Assembly (NCBI RefSeq): GCF_019711635.1
Contig: NZ_JAIGNT010000001.1
Coordinates: forward strand, 186,001 to 250,000
DNA from: Qipengyuania huizhouensis
GTDB taxonomy: Bacteria > Pseudomonadota > Alphaproteobacteria > Sphingomonadales > Sphingomonadaceae
Length of the DNA: 64,000 bases
Direction of reading: 5' to 3'
A program made the translations under genes and the position numbers. Shown in pieces: positions 25,415 to 34,129 of this stretch. The notes below the pieces were generated by a model. That model was not told the origin of the DNA. It was given only the letters and a program-made list of their open reading frames with translations, and did no database searches. The first letter of the stretch is position 1, and every line of letters starts with the position of its first letter.

Positions 25415-25512
25415 CCCGTCTCGCCATCATCCTCACCATCGGCGCTCTGGCGATAGGCGCGGTGCGTCTGGAGCATGACCTACGCAAAGCCTTTGCGGGG
25501 TGGGCATGGTGA
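25411..25512 (+). CDS. 33-aa single-TM phage protein
   Basis: A micro-gene with ATG overlapping the upstream stop and TGA overlapping the next start (TGATG). It encodes 33 residues: MTRLAIILTIGALAIGAV is a hydrophobic segment, followed by a charged amphipathic tail RLEHDLRKAFAGWAW. It opens the lysis cassette and could be a holin-type or antiholin peptide. The overlaps at both ends are good evidence that it is translated. Confidence 0.55.
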   Translation: MTRLAIILTIGALAIGAVRLEHDLRKAFAGWAW

Positions 25513-25883
25513 TGGAGAACTTTCTCAACATTGCAGGAACGGCAACGGCGGTCACTACCGGCGGCGGTGTCGGTTACTTCTTCGTCCGGTGGTTATTCGA
25601 ATACCTCGGGGGTCGCATGGATAAAAAGGCGGATCGCATCGACGCCGGAATGGATAAGCTGATTGCGCGGATGGAGACCCAGATAGAGGGGTTGATTGCG
25701 CGGGGGGCTGATCTCGAAAAGAGGCTGGAGAAGGTCGAGGGCGATCTTGCCGAGTGCAAGCACAAGCACGCGGAAAGCGAAGCGGAAGTCGCTCGGCTGA
25801 AAGCGGCAATGCAGGGCTATGGCGAGGCGCGGGAAAAGGCGCAGTTGATCCTTGCTTCTGAACGGCGGGAGCAGAAGAAGTGA
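25512..25883 (+). CDS. Membrane-anchored coiled-coil protein of the lysis cassette
   Basis: A 123-aa protein starting at ATG 25512 (TGATG). One hydrophobic segment near the N-terminus (NIAGTATAVTTGGGVGYFFVRWLF) is followed by a long coiled coil with regular hydrophobic heptads (MDKLIARMETQIEGLIARGADLEKRLEKVEG). This is the layout of DUF2730-like or holin-associated proteins found before endolysins. It may position the lysis proteins in the membrane. Its stop overlaps the endolysin GTG. Confidence 0.65.
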   Translation: MENFLNIAGTATAVTTGGGVGYFFVRWLFEYLGGRMDKKADRIDAGMDKLIARMETQIEGLIARGADLEKRLEKVEGDLAECKHKHAESEAEVARLKAAMQGYGEAREKAQLILASERREQKK

Positions 25884-26470
25884 ACCGCAAACCCATATTC
25901 GACGCCGTTCGCTCCATGCTTGGCCGTGGCTTCACACAGTCCGAAGTCGAGCAGCTTGACGACGCGATCGACGAAGCACTCGGCATCATCGTGGTCCGCG
26001 CTCCGAAGAAGAAGGGTCGCCAGATCAATGCGGCGGGCGAGCGGCTGATTAAATCCTTTGAAGGGCTCGAATTAGAAGCATACCCCGACCCCGCCACAGG
26101 CGGAAAGCCTTACACCGTGGGCCGGGGCGCAACGCTCGACATGGACGGCAAGCCGTTTGAACTTGGCCAGCGCATCACCATAGGGCAGGCCGAGCGGCTA
26201 TTCGACAAAGACACTGACCGCTTTGAAGCTGCCGTTGAAAAGCTGGCACCGGTGGCGACCGACAACCAGTTCGCGGCGCTCGTGAGTTTGGCTTTCAACG
26301 TGGGCGATGCGAACCTTGCCAAGTCCACGCTACTCAAACTGCACAACGCTGGCGACTACGCAGGCGCAGCCGAGCAATTCGGGCGCTGGATATATGCAAA
26401 CGGTCGCCCGATGAAAGGGCTGGTGCGCCGCCGTGCCGCCGAGGCTGAATTGTATCGGAAGGCGGATTGA
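25880..26470 (+). CDS. Endolysin, GH24 lysozyme
   Basis: A 196-aa muramidase. A 45-residue N-terminal extension (FTQSEVEQLDDAIDEALG) precedes the lysozyme domain. The catalytic Glu is E61 in KSFEGLELEAY, with Asp at 70 (YPDPATGGKP) and Thr at 79 (YTVGRGAT), in agreement with the Glu-Asp-Thr triad of GH24; the C-terminus has GRPMKGLVRRRAAEAELY, a family signature. It cuts the MurNAc-GlcNAc bond. No signal peptide or SAR domain is present, so a holin is required for release. GTG 25880 overlaps the upstream stop. Confidence 0.92.
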   Translation: MNRKPIFDAVRSMLGRGFTQSEVEQLDDAIDEALGIIVVRAPKKKGRQINAAGERLIKSFEGLELEAYPDPATGGKPYTVGRGATLDMDGKPFELGQRITIGQAERLFDKDTDRFEAAVEKLAPVATDNQFAALVSLAFNVGDANLAKSTLLKLHNAGDYAGAAEQFGRWIYANGRPMKGLVRRRAAEAELYRKAD

Positions 26471-26874
26471 TGAAGATGCGCCACCTCGTAAGCACCTGGG
26501 CGCTCGTATGCGTAGCCGTTGCCACTGCCGCGCTCATCTTCTTCGCCTACGACAAGACAGAACACCTATCCGCGCCCGATTGGTGCGCAAGGGCAGGATG
26601 GGCGGCAAAGCAGGGCGATAGGCCAGAGAGCGCCATACAGGGCTGCTTTGGCCTCATGTCCAAGCAGATCGACGCGCTGGCCATAGATAGCCACATTGCG
26701 CACGGAACCATTGCCCTCGCCCTCTTGGTGCTGGTTGTGATCGTGCTTGCCGGTGGGCGGCTATCGTTTCGCGGTGGCAAGGATGGCGTCGATCTCAATA
26801 TCTCTCGCAATGAAGCTGCCGAGCGGGTGGCTGACGCTGCCGATGAGGAAGCCGACCGGATCAAAGGCGGATGA
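26470..26874 (+). CDS. Two-TM lysis cassette protein (holin candidate)
   Basis: A 134-aa protein with one hydrophobic segment at the N-terminus (WALVCVAVATAALIFFAY) and a second in the middle (GTIALALLVLVVIVLAGG), separated by about 50 residues with two Cys, and a charged C-terminus with a helical end (EAAERVADAADEEADRI). Its place directly after the endolysin makes it the best holin candidate, but other small membrane proteins in the cassette compete for that role. ATG 26470 in TGATG overlap. Confidence 0.62.
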   Translation: MKMRHLVSTWALVCVAVATAALIFFAYDKTEHLSAPDWCARAGWAAKQGDRPESAIQGCFGLMSKQIDALAIDSHIAHGTIALALLVLVVIVLAGGRLSFRGGKDGVDLNISRNEAAERVADAADEEADRIKGG

Positions 26875-26954
26875 TCCGCCCGCGCGACACCGGGCTTCTC
26901 GTGTTCGGTGTGCTGATGTTCCTGGCTGGAATTTGGATAGGAGTGACAGGATGA
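26871..26954 (+). CDS. 27-aa single-TM micro-gene
   Basis: ATG 26871 overlaps the upstream stop (ATGA), and the TGA overlaps the next ATG (26951). It encodes MIRPRDTGLLVFGVLMFLAG followed by IWIGVTG, a positively charged N-terminus and one transmembrane helix. This resembles pinholin-type or regulatory lysis peptides. Overlaps at both ends support translation, although a peptide this small cannot be proven from sequence. Confidence 0.5.
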   Translation: MIRPRDTGLLVFGVLMFLAGIWIGVTG

Positions 26955-27307
26955 TCTGGACAGCACTTGCCGCCGTATCAAGCGTGGCGAAGCGCATCCC
27001 CTGGCAGGTCTGGGCGATCCTCGGGATCCTGCTCACCGCGTGGATATTTGGCAACCACCGCTATTCTCAGGGCGTGGACGACGAACGGGACCGATGGGAG
27101 GCGGAGCAGGAAGCGGCGAAAGACAAGGCCGACAAGGCCACGCTCGACGCGGGCGAAAAGCGCGCGATCGATACCATCCGCAACACCGAAGCCGAAAGGG
27201 CACGAGATGAAGCAACTGCTACTGGTGGCCGCATTGGCCGTGACTGTGAGCGCCTGCGACAAGCCGGGACCGACATCAGTTCCATTGCCGCCTGCGCAGG
27301 ACGTTGA
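26951..27307 (+). CDS. i-spanin (Rz-like)
   Basis: A 118-aa inner-membrane spanin. An N-terminal transmembrane segment (PWQVWAILGILLTAWIFG) is followed by a periplasmic coiled coil (ERDRWEAEQEAAKDKADKA), ending GTDISSIAACAGR with a Cys. It should bridge to the outer-membrane lipoprotein partner encoded in another frame within its 3' third, completing lysis by fusing the membranes. ATG 26951 (ATGA overlap) is chosen; the open frame extends upstream to 26747, but that part lies within the preceding genes. Confidence 0.82.
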   Translation: MIWTALAAVSSVAKRIPWQVWAILGILLTAWIFGNHRYSQGVDDERDRWEAEQEAAKDKADKATLDAGEKRAIDTIRNTEAERARDEATATGGRIGRDCERLRQAGTDISSIAACAGR

Positions 27308-27497
27308 AGGCGCGACGGAACCGAAGCCTGTTCCGCCCGTCGATATTGTCGAAAGTGAAGCTGCCAGCCTAGCCTACGACAATGCGCTCGAGGCATGGGG
27401 CGAACGTGTCCGGGCTGCGGGCGTTCGCGTCTGCGAATGGCTGAATGGTGCGTCGAATGTTGCAGACTACAAGTGCGAGCGGTCGCCTGACAACTAA
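27207..27497 (+). CDS. o-spanin lipoprotein (Rz1-like)
   Basis: A 96-aa protein whose ATG lies inside the i-spanin gene, in a different frame, with an AAAGGG ribosome-binding site. It carries a lipoprotein signal MKQLLLVAALAVTVSAC (Cys 17), then a Pro-rich stretch (PGPTSVPLPPAQ, EPKPVPPVD) and a C-terminal helix with two more Cys. Unlike lambda Rz1 it extends about 190 bases past the i-spanin stop. Nested Rz/Rz1 arrangements are classic for phages of Gram-negative hosts. Confidence 0.83.
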   Translation: MKQLLLVAALAVTVSACDKPGPTSVPLPPAQDVEGATEPKPVPPVDIVESEAASLAYDNALEAWGERVRAAGVRVCEWLNGASNVADYKCERSPDN

Positions 27498-27664
27498 CCC
27501 CACCGGCGCAGATACATTTCTACTGCCTGACGTAGCTCCAGCCAGTGAGCTCGCTCGTTTGGGTTGAACTCGGGGAATTCCTTCACTCTTTCGAACGCGG
27601 CGTGCATTCGGGTGAATTCGTCGCTGGCAAGACGCTGCTTTGAAGCTTTGTCTGGGAGGCTCAT
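27494..27664 (-). CDS. 56-aa minus-strand protein
   Basis: A small reversed gene from ATG (27662-27664) to TAG (27494-27496), its stop overlapping the stop of the Rz1-like gene. The 56 residues are charged and helical: KASKQRLASDEFTRMHAAFE, then EFPEFNPNERAHWLELRQAV and MYLRRWG. The ribosome-binding site is weak (AGAAGA). The aromatic-rich helical pattern looks like a real protein rather than chance. It may be a regulator or cargo of the prophage. Function unknown. Confidence 0.5.
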   Translation of the reverse strand: MSLPDKASKQRLASDEFTRMHAAFERVKEFPEFNPNERAHWLELRQAVEMYLRRWG

Positions 27665-27713
27665 GCGCGGATCTTCTGCGCTTCTTCGTCAGGCATCCAA
27701 TCAGTCCTTGGTT

Positions 27714-27816
27714 TTGACCAGGTGCCGACACCTAACTGGATGCCAGATTTTCCGCAATCGGCGGCCCTATCCCGCGGGACTGCGTGGCGGAGTGACCGGT
27801 CAAATTTGCGGAAAAT
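27714..27816. promoter_or_regulatory. Inverted repeats upstream of the Gp37 gene
   Basis: Two structures lie in the 254-bp gap before the Gp37-like gene. A perfect 11-bp inverted repeat, ATTTTCCGCAA at 27747-27757 and TTGCGGAAAAT at 27806-27816, has 48 bp between arms. A smaller palindrome AGGTG-CCGA-CACCT at 27720-27733 overlaps a TTGACC (-35-like) at 27714-27719. They may be operators controlling the cargo gene, or accessory sites for phage recombination. A clear -10 box was not seen. Confidence 0.4.
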
Positions 27817-27918
27817 ATCGGCTCAGTGCGATGCGAAGGATGATTTGCAGTCCTCTGTCGAAAAGCAGGGATTCTCAAGGCGACTCGGCAATGCTATGCC
27901 GAGCGAAAGAGGGACGAT

Positions 27919-28674
27919 ATGGCACAGCAATCGACAATCGAATGGACTGACCTGACCTGGAATCCAGTGGTGGGTTGCTCGATCGCCAGTTCCGGATGCA
28001 CCAATTGCTACGCCATGCGAATGGCAGCACGCCTTCAAGCTATGGGCAGCCCCAAGTATGAAGGTCTTACCAGGAAGACCAAGAGGGGCGCGGTCTGGAC
28101 CGATAAGGTTCGCTGTGACGAGGCGTCACTCGAGATCCCGCTGAGCTGGAAGAAGCCGCGCCGGGTCTTTGTAAATTCGATGTCCGACCTGTTTCATCCC
28201 GACGTGCCTCTGACCTTTGTCGAGCGCATCTGGAAGGTGATGGGAGCCACTCCCCAGCACAACTATCAGATCCTCACGAAGCGTCCCGATCGAATGGCGG
28301 CCGCCCTGCAGGAAATAGCCAAAGTGCCCTTGCCGAATGTCTGGCTGGGTACCAGCGTCGAAGGTCCGAAGGTCATAGATAGAATCGATGATCTTCGAAG
28401 GACGCCGGCAGCTATTCGCTTTATCTCGTTCGAACCTCTGATTGCGCGGCTACCTTCCCTCGATCTAGCGGGGATCGATTGGGCTATCGTGGGCGGTGAG
28501 AGCGGCCCTCGTGCGCGGCCCATGAAAGAAGAATGGGTCGAGGAAATCTTGGACCAGTGCCTTAGCGACGGCACCGCATTCTTCTTCAAGCAATGGGGCG
28601 GCGTGAACAAGAAGAAGACTGGCCGTCTTCTCAATGGCCGAACGTACGACGAGATGCCGGAGTATAGTTTTTGA
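27919..28674 (+). CDS. Gp37/Gp68-type three-Cys protein (DUF5131-like)
   Basis: A 251-aa protein of the phage Gp37/Gp68 family. The N-terminal block TWNPVVGCSIASSGCTNCYA carries the defining three cysteines at about 20, 27 and 30 (C-x6-C-x2-C), which resemble a radical-SAM-like iron-sulphur ligand set. Further family blocks are VFVNSMSDLFHPDVP (about 86), QILTKRPDRM, GGESGPRARPM (about 191) and FFFKQWGG (about 221). The substrate is unknown. It stands at the right edge of the prophage, convergent with tcmP, the partner with which this family is often paired. AGAGGGA precedes ATG 27919. Their 3' ends overlap by 44 bases. Confidence 0.85.
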   Translation: MAQQSTIEWTDLTWNPVVGCSIASSGCTNCYAMRMAARLQAMGSPKYEGLTRKTKRGAVWTDKVRCDEASLEIPLSWKKPRRVFVNSMSDLFHPDVPLTFVERIWKVMGATPQHNYQILTKRPDRMAAALQEIAKVPLPNVWLGTSVEGPKVIDRIDDLRRTPAAIRFISFEPLIARLPSLDLAGIDWAIVGGESGPRARPMKEEWVEEILDQCLSDGTAFFFKQWGGVNKKKTGRLLNGRTYDEMPEYSF

Positions 28675-29557
28675 GGACGTGCTTCACGCCCTTCTCGATA
28701 AGGTGGATGGCGCGCGGGTTGTTCGACATACAGTAGAGCTCGAAGAAGTCGTTTCCGTTGACCAAGAGCGGCAGGGGTTTGGAGACGTAGCAGAATATGC
28801 TTCCGAACCTCTCTCGAGCGAAAGCCGCGATCTCATCGCCCTTTGCTAATCGTATCTTGTCCTTCGAATTCGTGCCGCCGAAGAAATCTCCTTGCGCGGG
28901 CTGCGCGGCGTAGAACCTCTCATCCCAGTCCGCGCAACCGAATATTCGCTCCAGACTTCCCCTCTTCGTATGATCGAGCGCGCTGTGCTTGTGCGGAAGC
29001 TGTTGAATGGTGGCGGCCCGCGGAAACAGATACCAAACATCCACCCTCTTTGTTGCGGCCAGAACCTCCAGTGTCTCGAAGCTCACGCTCATCCCGAACG
29101 GATCTAGAAAGACGACGGCTCTCTGCTTCGACTTGGTTGGTCCATCGCTCCATGGTCGACTTCCGAACAGATCGCGAAGGCCAGTATTTGCGTCGCCAGG
29201 ATAGATCGTGATGTTTTGGTCGAACTCGGTCCTCAATTTCGCCAATTGAGCCTGACGGCCTTTGTGGGCTTCCGCGAACCAATAGTGGGTGAAGGGTGGA
29301 TTTATCCGGAGGGCCTTGCGTGCGCTGCCGTCGAGAACCTCTTCGCCCTCCTCGATCGGCTGCGCTTCGAGTAACCCGCCTTTGATCACCTTCGCGTGGC
29401 GATCGCCAGTGCCGGCAAAGGCGTCAATGTACCAGGTCTCGAATCCCATGTTCTTGAGAGCGCCCTGGTAGAACTGGAGGTAGTCGGTGACAGCATCGAG
29501 CTTGATCTCGGTCCACGGACCACCGAACTCGTTCTTCGCTCTCTTTGCACCCGGCAC
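28631..29557 (-). CDS. tcmP: Three-Cys-motif partner protein TcmP
   Basis: A 308-aa protein matching the three-Cys-motif partner family: GPWTEIKLDAVTDYLQFYQGAL, TWYIDAFAGTGDRH (about 41-54), VVFLDPFGMSVSFETL (about 148-163), and a C-terminal helical part. YIDAFAGTG resembles motif I and DPFG resembles motif IV of Rossmann-fold methyltransferases, so a SAM-dependent or nucleotide-binding activity is plausible but unproven. It starts at GTG (29555-29557) with AGGGGG upstream and converges on the Gp37-like gene. The pair probably acts together, perhaps on nucleic acid; the biological role is not established. Confidence 0.82.
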   Translation of the reverse strand: MPGAKRAKNEFGGPWTEIKLDAVTDYLQFYQGALKNMGFETWYIDAFAGTGDRHAKVIKGGLLEAQPIEEGEEVLDGSARKALRINPPFTHYWFAEAHKGRQAQLAKLRTEFDQNITIYPGDANTGLRDLFGSRPWSDGPTKSKQRAVVFLDPFGMSVSFETLEVLAATKRVDVWYLFPRAATIQQLPHKHSALDHTKRGSLERIFGCADWDERFYAAQPAQGDFFGGTNSKDKIRLAKGDEIAAFARERFGSIFCYVSKPLPLLVNGNDFFELYCMSNNPRAIHLIEKGVKHVLKNYTPASRRTFGH

Positions 29558-29670
29558 TGAATTCCCCCTGTTGGAGGAAATGTCATCGAAAATGCCGCTA
29601 GAGGCAATGTTATCAGTAGCCCGGCGGGGGATAATCCAGATATTTCAACAGCGGGCAGCTGATCGACTTC

Positions 29671-29688
29671 CGTACAAACCTCGTACAA
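29671..29688. repeat. Tandem CGTACAA pair near attR
   Basis: CGTACAA occurs at 29671-29677 and again at 29682-29688, an 11-bp period. It lies 60 bases inside the prophage edge, where integrase arm-binding sites or excisionase sites usually occur. The two copies share the same orientation, as many arm-type sites do. The rest of 29558-29748 shows only the upstream region of tcmP. Confidence 0.35.
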
Positions 29689-29748
29689 GGCACTCAGCGC
29701 CGCCTCTGATTATGCCAGCATTCTTCGCTGCTTAGGACAATTGCAAAG

Positions 29749-29798
29749 CACCCTTCACACGGGTGGGGTCGCAAGTTCAATCCTTGCCGCGCCCACCA
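29749..29798 (+). other. attR: 3' fragment of tRNA-Val(CAC)
   Basis: The bases form an anticodon arm CACCC-TTCACAC-GGGTG (anticodon CAC, Val), variable region GGGTC, T-arm GCAAG-TTCAATC-CTTGC, acceptor 3' strand CGCGCCC, discriminator A and CCA. The expected 5' half (GGGCGCG acceptor strand and D-arm) is missing: the bases at 29722-29748 do not pair. This is what is left after a phage integrates into a tRNA gene while restoring the intact copy at the other end. The fragment marks the prophage/host boundary near 29,798. Confidence 0.8.
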
Positions 29799-29852
29799 TC
29801 TTCTGCAGTCCAAAGCCTTGATCGATAGTGCTCTGCCGACGCCCGGCGGAAT

Positions 29853-31449
<1,597 letters not shown>

Positions 31450-32394
31450 GTGATCGACCATCGCCCCATCCGTATCGCCGCGCTCTATCATTTCACGCGG
31501 TTCGAGGATCCCTCTGCCCTGCGCGAGGGGCTGTTCGACTGCGCCGAAAGGAATGGCGTTCGTGGCACGCTGCTGCTGGCGAACGAGGGCATCAACGGCA
31601 CGATTGCGGGTAGCGATGCAGGGATCGGGGAGGTTCTCGACCATATTCGAACATTGCCCGGTTGCGACAATCTCGAATGGAAGGAATCACGCGCTGCCGA
31701 GATGCCCTTTCATCGCACCAAGGTGCGTCTGAAACGGGAGATCGTGACCATGGGCCAGCCCGATCTGGACCCACTGCAAGGTGTCGGCACCTATGTCGAT
31801 CCGCAAGACTGGAACACGCTGATTTCGGATCCCGGCACCATCCTGATCGACACGCGCAATGATTACGAAGTTGCGATCGGTACTTTTGAGGGCGCCATCG
31901 ATCCGGCGACCAAAAGCTTCCGTGAATTTCCCGAATGGTTTCGCGAGCGCAGGGCCGACTTCGAGGCCGAAGGGCGCAAACCGAAAATCGCAATGTTCTG
32001 CACCGGCGGCATCCGCTGCGAAAAATCGACCGCTTTCTTGAAATCGGAAGGTCTGGACGAGGTCTATCACCTCAAGGGCGGCATCCTGAAATATCTGGAA
32101 GAAGTGCCCGAAGCCCAAAGCCGCTGGCAGGGTGAATGCTTCGTGTTCGACGAGCGCGTGAGTGTAAAACATGGTCTCGAGGTGGGGTCACACAGCCTGT
32201 GCCGCGCCTGCCGCCGTCCGCTGAACGAGACAGACCTTGCGCATGAGCACTATGTCGAGGGTGTTTCCTGTCATCGATGCTATCCGGAGCGCAGCGAAGA
32301 GCAACGCGCTCGATATGCGGAACGTCAGCGCCAGGCGAAACTGGCCGAGGCTCGCGGCGAGGAGCATGTCGGACGCAAGACAGACGATGGGTAA
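31450..32394 (+). CDS. trhO: tRNA uridine-5-hydroxylase TrhO (rhodanese-like)
   Basis: A 314-aa rhodanese-family protein of the TrhO type that makes 5-hydroxyuridine at position 34 of tRNA. N-terminal part: [18 protein letters not shown] and [13 protein letters not shown]. Rhodanese domain: [19 protein letters not shown] with the active-site Cys in [16 protein letters not shown]-terminal zinc-type Cys pairs: [12 protein letters not shown] and [17 protein letters not shown]. The start at GTG 31450 gives the family-like N-terminus; the frame is open to 31414. It overlaps the GST gene by eight bases. Confidence 0.88.
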   Translation: MIDHRPIRIAALYHFTRFEDPSALREGLFDCAERNGVRGTLLLANEGINGTIAGSDAGIGEVLDHIRTLPGCDNLEWKESRAAEMPFHRTKVRLKREIVTMGQPDLDPLQGVGTYVDPQDWNTLISDPGTILIDTRNDYEVAIGTFEGAIDPATKSFREFPEWFRERRADFEAEGRKPKIAMFCTGGIRCEKSTAFLKSEGLDEVYHLKGGILKYLEEVPEAQSRWQGECFVFDERVSVKHGLEVGSHSLCRACRRPLNETDLAHEHYVEGVSCHRCYPERSEEQRARYAERQRQAKLAEARGEEHVGRKTDDG

Positions 32395-32992
32395 GGCGGT
32401 ACTCTATTCCTTCAGGCGCTGCCCCTATGCAATGCGTGCCCGAATGGCGCTGGCAGTTAGCGGGACTGAGTATGAACACCGCGAAGTCGTGTTGCGCGAC
32501 AAGCCTCCGCAGATGCTCGAAGCATCGCCTAAAGGAACCGTGCCGGTATTCGTGACAGCAGAAGGCGACGTCCTGGAAGAAAGTATCGACCTCATGCGCT
32601 GGGCTCTCAATCGATGTGATCCCGAAGGCTGGCTGGACCGCGATGATCCCGAATTGGTCACGGCAAATGACGGACCTTTCAAGCACCATCTCGATCGGTA
32701 CAAATATTCCACGCGGTACCACGAGGTCGATCCGGAGGAACATGGCTCGGCAGCCGTGAGGCACCTGCGGGTTCTCGACGATCGTCTTGCGGATTCGCCC
32801 TACCTTTGCGGCGAGAGGCGCGGGTTCGCCGACATCGCCATATTCCCGTTCGTTCGCCAGTTCGCGAATGCCGACCGGGATTGGTTCGATGCGCAAGACT
32901 TGCCCAAGGTGCGGCATTGGCTCGACGAACTGGTAAGTTCGGAACTGTTTGCCGGTATCATGGCCAAGCACGACCGGTGGGTTGCCGACTAA
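32387..32992 (+). CDS. Glutathione S-transferase family protein
   Basis: A 201-aa protein with a thioredoxin-like N-terminal domain starting [20 protein letters not shown] (Cys at about 12), cis-Pro region GTVPVFVT, then a helical C-terminal domain ([29 protein letters not shown]). It belongs to the GST-like family with a CPYA active site, similar to stringent starvation or omega-type enzymes. Substrate unknown. ATG 32387 overlaps the trhO stop; an ATG at 32366 is a possible longer start. Its stop meets the hisZ stop tail to tail. Confidence 0.82.
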   Translation: MGKAVLYSFRRCPYAMRARMALAVSGTEYEHREVVLRDKPPQMLEASPKGTVPVFVTAEGDVLEESIDLMRWALNRCDPEGWLDRDDPELVTANDGPFKHHLDRYKYSTRYHEVDPEEHGSAAVRHLRVLDDRLADSPYLCGERRGFADIAIFPFVRQFANADRDWFDAQDLPKVRHWLDELVSSELFAGIMAKHDRWVAD

Positions 32993-34101
32993 AGCCCGAT
33001 GGGCGTGCCATCCTTGAGGATGTGGGAACAACCCAGACGCACCGCATCATCCTCTTCATCGATGGCCGCGACGGTTCTCCATCCTTCGCTGCGCAGGCGT
33101 GCGGCGGCGTCTCGATCATGTTCCAGCGGCAGGAACACTGTTTCACGGCTCTTTTCCGAACCTGTACCGAGCGTTTCGAGCAAGGGCTCCATATACAGGG
33201 AAAAGCCGGTGGCCGCCTCCTCGCTACCCTTGATGGCATAGGTCCCGCCCCGGCCCAGGGCTGCCCGCGCGCCCTTCGCATGCAAAGTGAATCCGAACCA
33301 GCTCTGATATTCGAATCCATGCCGCTCGGAAGGATCGAGCGTCAGGCGCACACGGCTTCCCAGCGTATCGGCTACGTTACGCAAACCTGAAATCCGCGTG
33401 GCAAGTGCACCGCCCGCATCGAGTGCGGCCAGCTTTTCTATCGCCTCGTCGAAGGGGCCAGTAGCATAGAGCAAGGGGAGATAATCCGCGCCGCCTGCCG
33501 CCTTGAGCGCGCCAGCGTCTTTCATGTCGAGCTCGCGCCGAACCGCCTCGCGCTTGTCTGCGTCGAGCGGCAGCGCCTTGTCCGCCAGCGTATCGACGAG
33601 ATCCGGAAGCGTGAAGTCGACCGAAAGGCCGGTAACGCCCGCAGCCTCCAGCGCATCGAGCGCCACTGTCACCGCCTCGATCGCCGCGGATACATTGTCG
33701 CTCCCGATCAATTCGGCACCCAGTTGCAGCCGCTGGCGAGCCGGATCGAGTTGGTCCGCCCTCAAAAGCGCCACATCCCCCGCATAGCAAAGCCTGAGCG
33801 GGCGCGGCGCATCGGCGAGCCCGGTCGCAGCGATCCGCCCGACCTGAACCGTCATGTCCGCTCGCAAGGCCAGGGTACGCAGGCTTTCCGGATCGGTGAA
33901 ACGGACCATACGGCGCGTGGCCACACCTTCCATCCGGCCAGCCAGAGAGCGCTCGAACTCTATCAAGGGCGGGCGAACGCGGTCATATCCATGACTGTCC
34001 ATCACCCGGAGGATTTCGCGCATCGCACGCGTGATGATGGCGGAACGCCCGGGAAGCGCGTCTTCGAGGCCGATGGGCAGGAGATCGTCGAGCTGGTTCA
34101 T
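32989..34101 (-). CDS. hisZ: ATP phosphoribosyltransferase regulatory subunit
   Basis: A 370-aa HisZ, a histidyl-tRNA-synthetase-like protein without synthetase activity that activates the short-form HisG in the first step of histidine synthesis. Recognisable segments are DGLDDLLPIG-like NQLDDLLPIGLEDALPG, RVRPPLIEFERSL, FTDPESLRTLALRADMTVQVGR, RQLQLGAELIGSD-like and SVDFTLPDLV. The HisRS signature motif for histidine binding is degenerate, as expected. It follows serA by 28 bases, likely an operon serC-serA-hisZ. Confidence 0.9.
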   Translation of the reverse strand: MNQLDDLLPIGLEDALPGRSAIITRAMREILRVMDSHGYDRVRPPLIEFERSLAGRMEGVATRRMVRFTDPESLRTLALRADMTVQVGRIAATGLADAPRPLRLCYAGDVALLRADQLDPARQRLQLGAELIGSDNVSAAIEAVTVALDALEAAGVTGLSVDFTLPDLVDTLADKALPLDADKREAVRRELDMKDAGALKAAGGADYLPLLYATGPFDEAIEKLAALDAGGALATRISGLRNVADTLGSRVRLTLDPSERHGFEYQSWFGFTLHAKGARAALGRGGTYAIKGSEEAATGFSLYMEPLLETLGTGSEKSRETVFLPLEHDRDAAARLRSEGWRTVAAIDEEDDAVRLGCSHILKDGTPIGL

Positions 34102-34129
34102 TGCGCGGCGTCCCCTGCCCTATCGCGGA

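Larger units (their letters stand above)
1..29798. mobile_element. Right-hand part of an HK97-type prophage
   Basis: An uninterrupted run of phage genes in the canonical order (replication, HNH, terminases, portal, protease, capsid, connectors, tail tube, chaperone, tape measure, tail tip, endolysin, spanins) fills this region. Nearly all lie on the plus strand, and many overlap by ATGA or TGATG. It ends at a 3' fragment of a tRNA-Val gene (29749-29798), the typical product of integration into a tRNA gene. No integrase, repressor or intact tRNA-Val is visible, so the left end lies upstream of the window. All structural modules look intact, so the element may still be functional. Confidence 0.93.

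Noticed and set aside
26747..26950. N-terminal extension of the i-spanin frame
   Set aside because: It overlaps two other coding frames entirely, and ATG 26951 has the ATGA coupling seen throughout the cassette.
29722..29798. A complete tRNA-Val gene
   Set aside because: Only the anticodon arm, T-arm and 3' acceptor strand fold; the 5' acceptor strand and D-arm do not pair, so it is a fragment.
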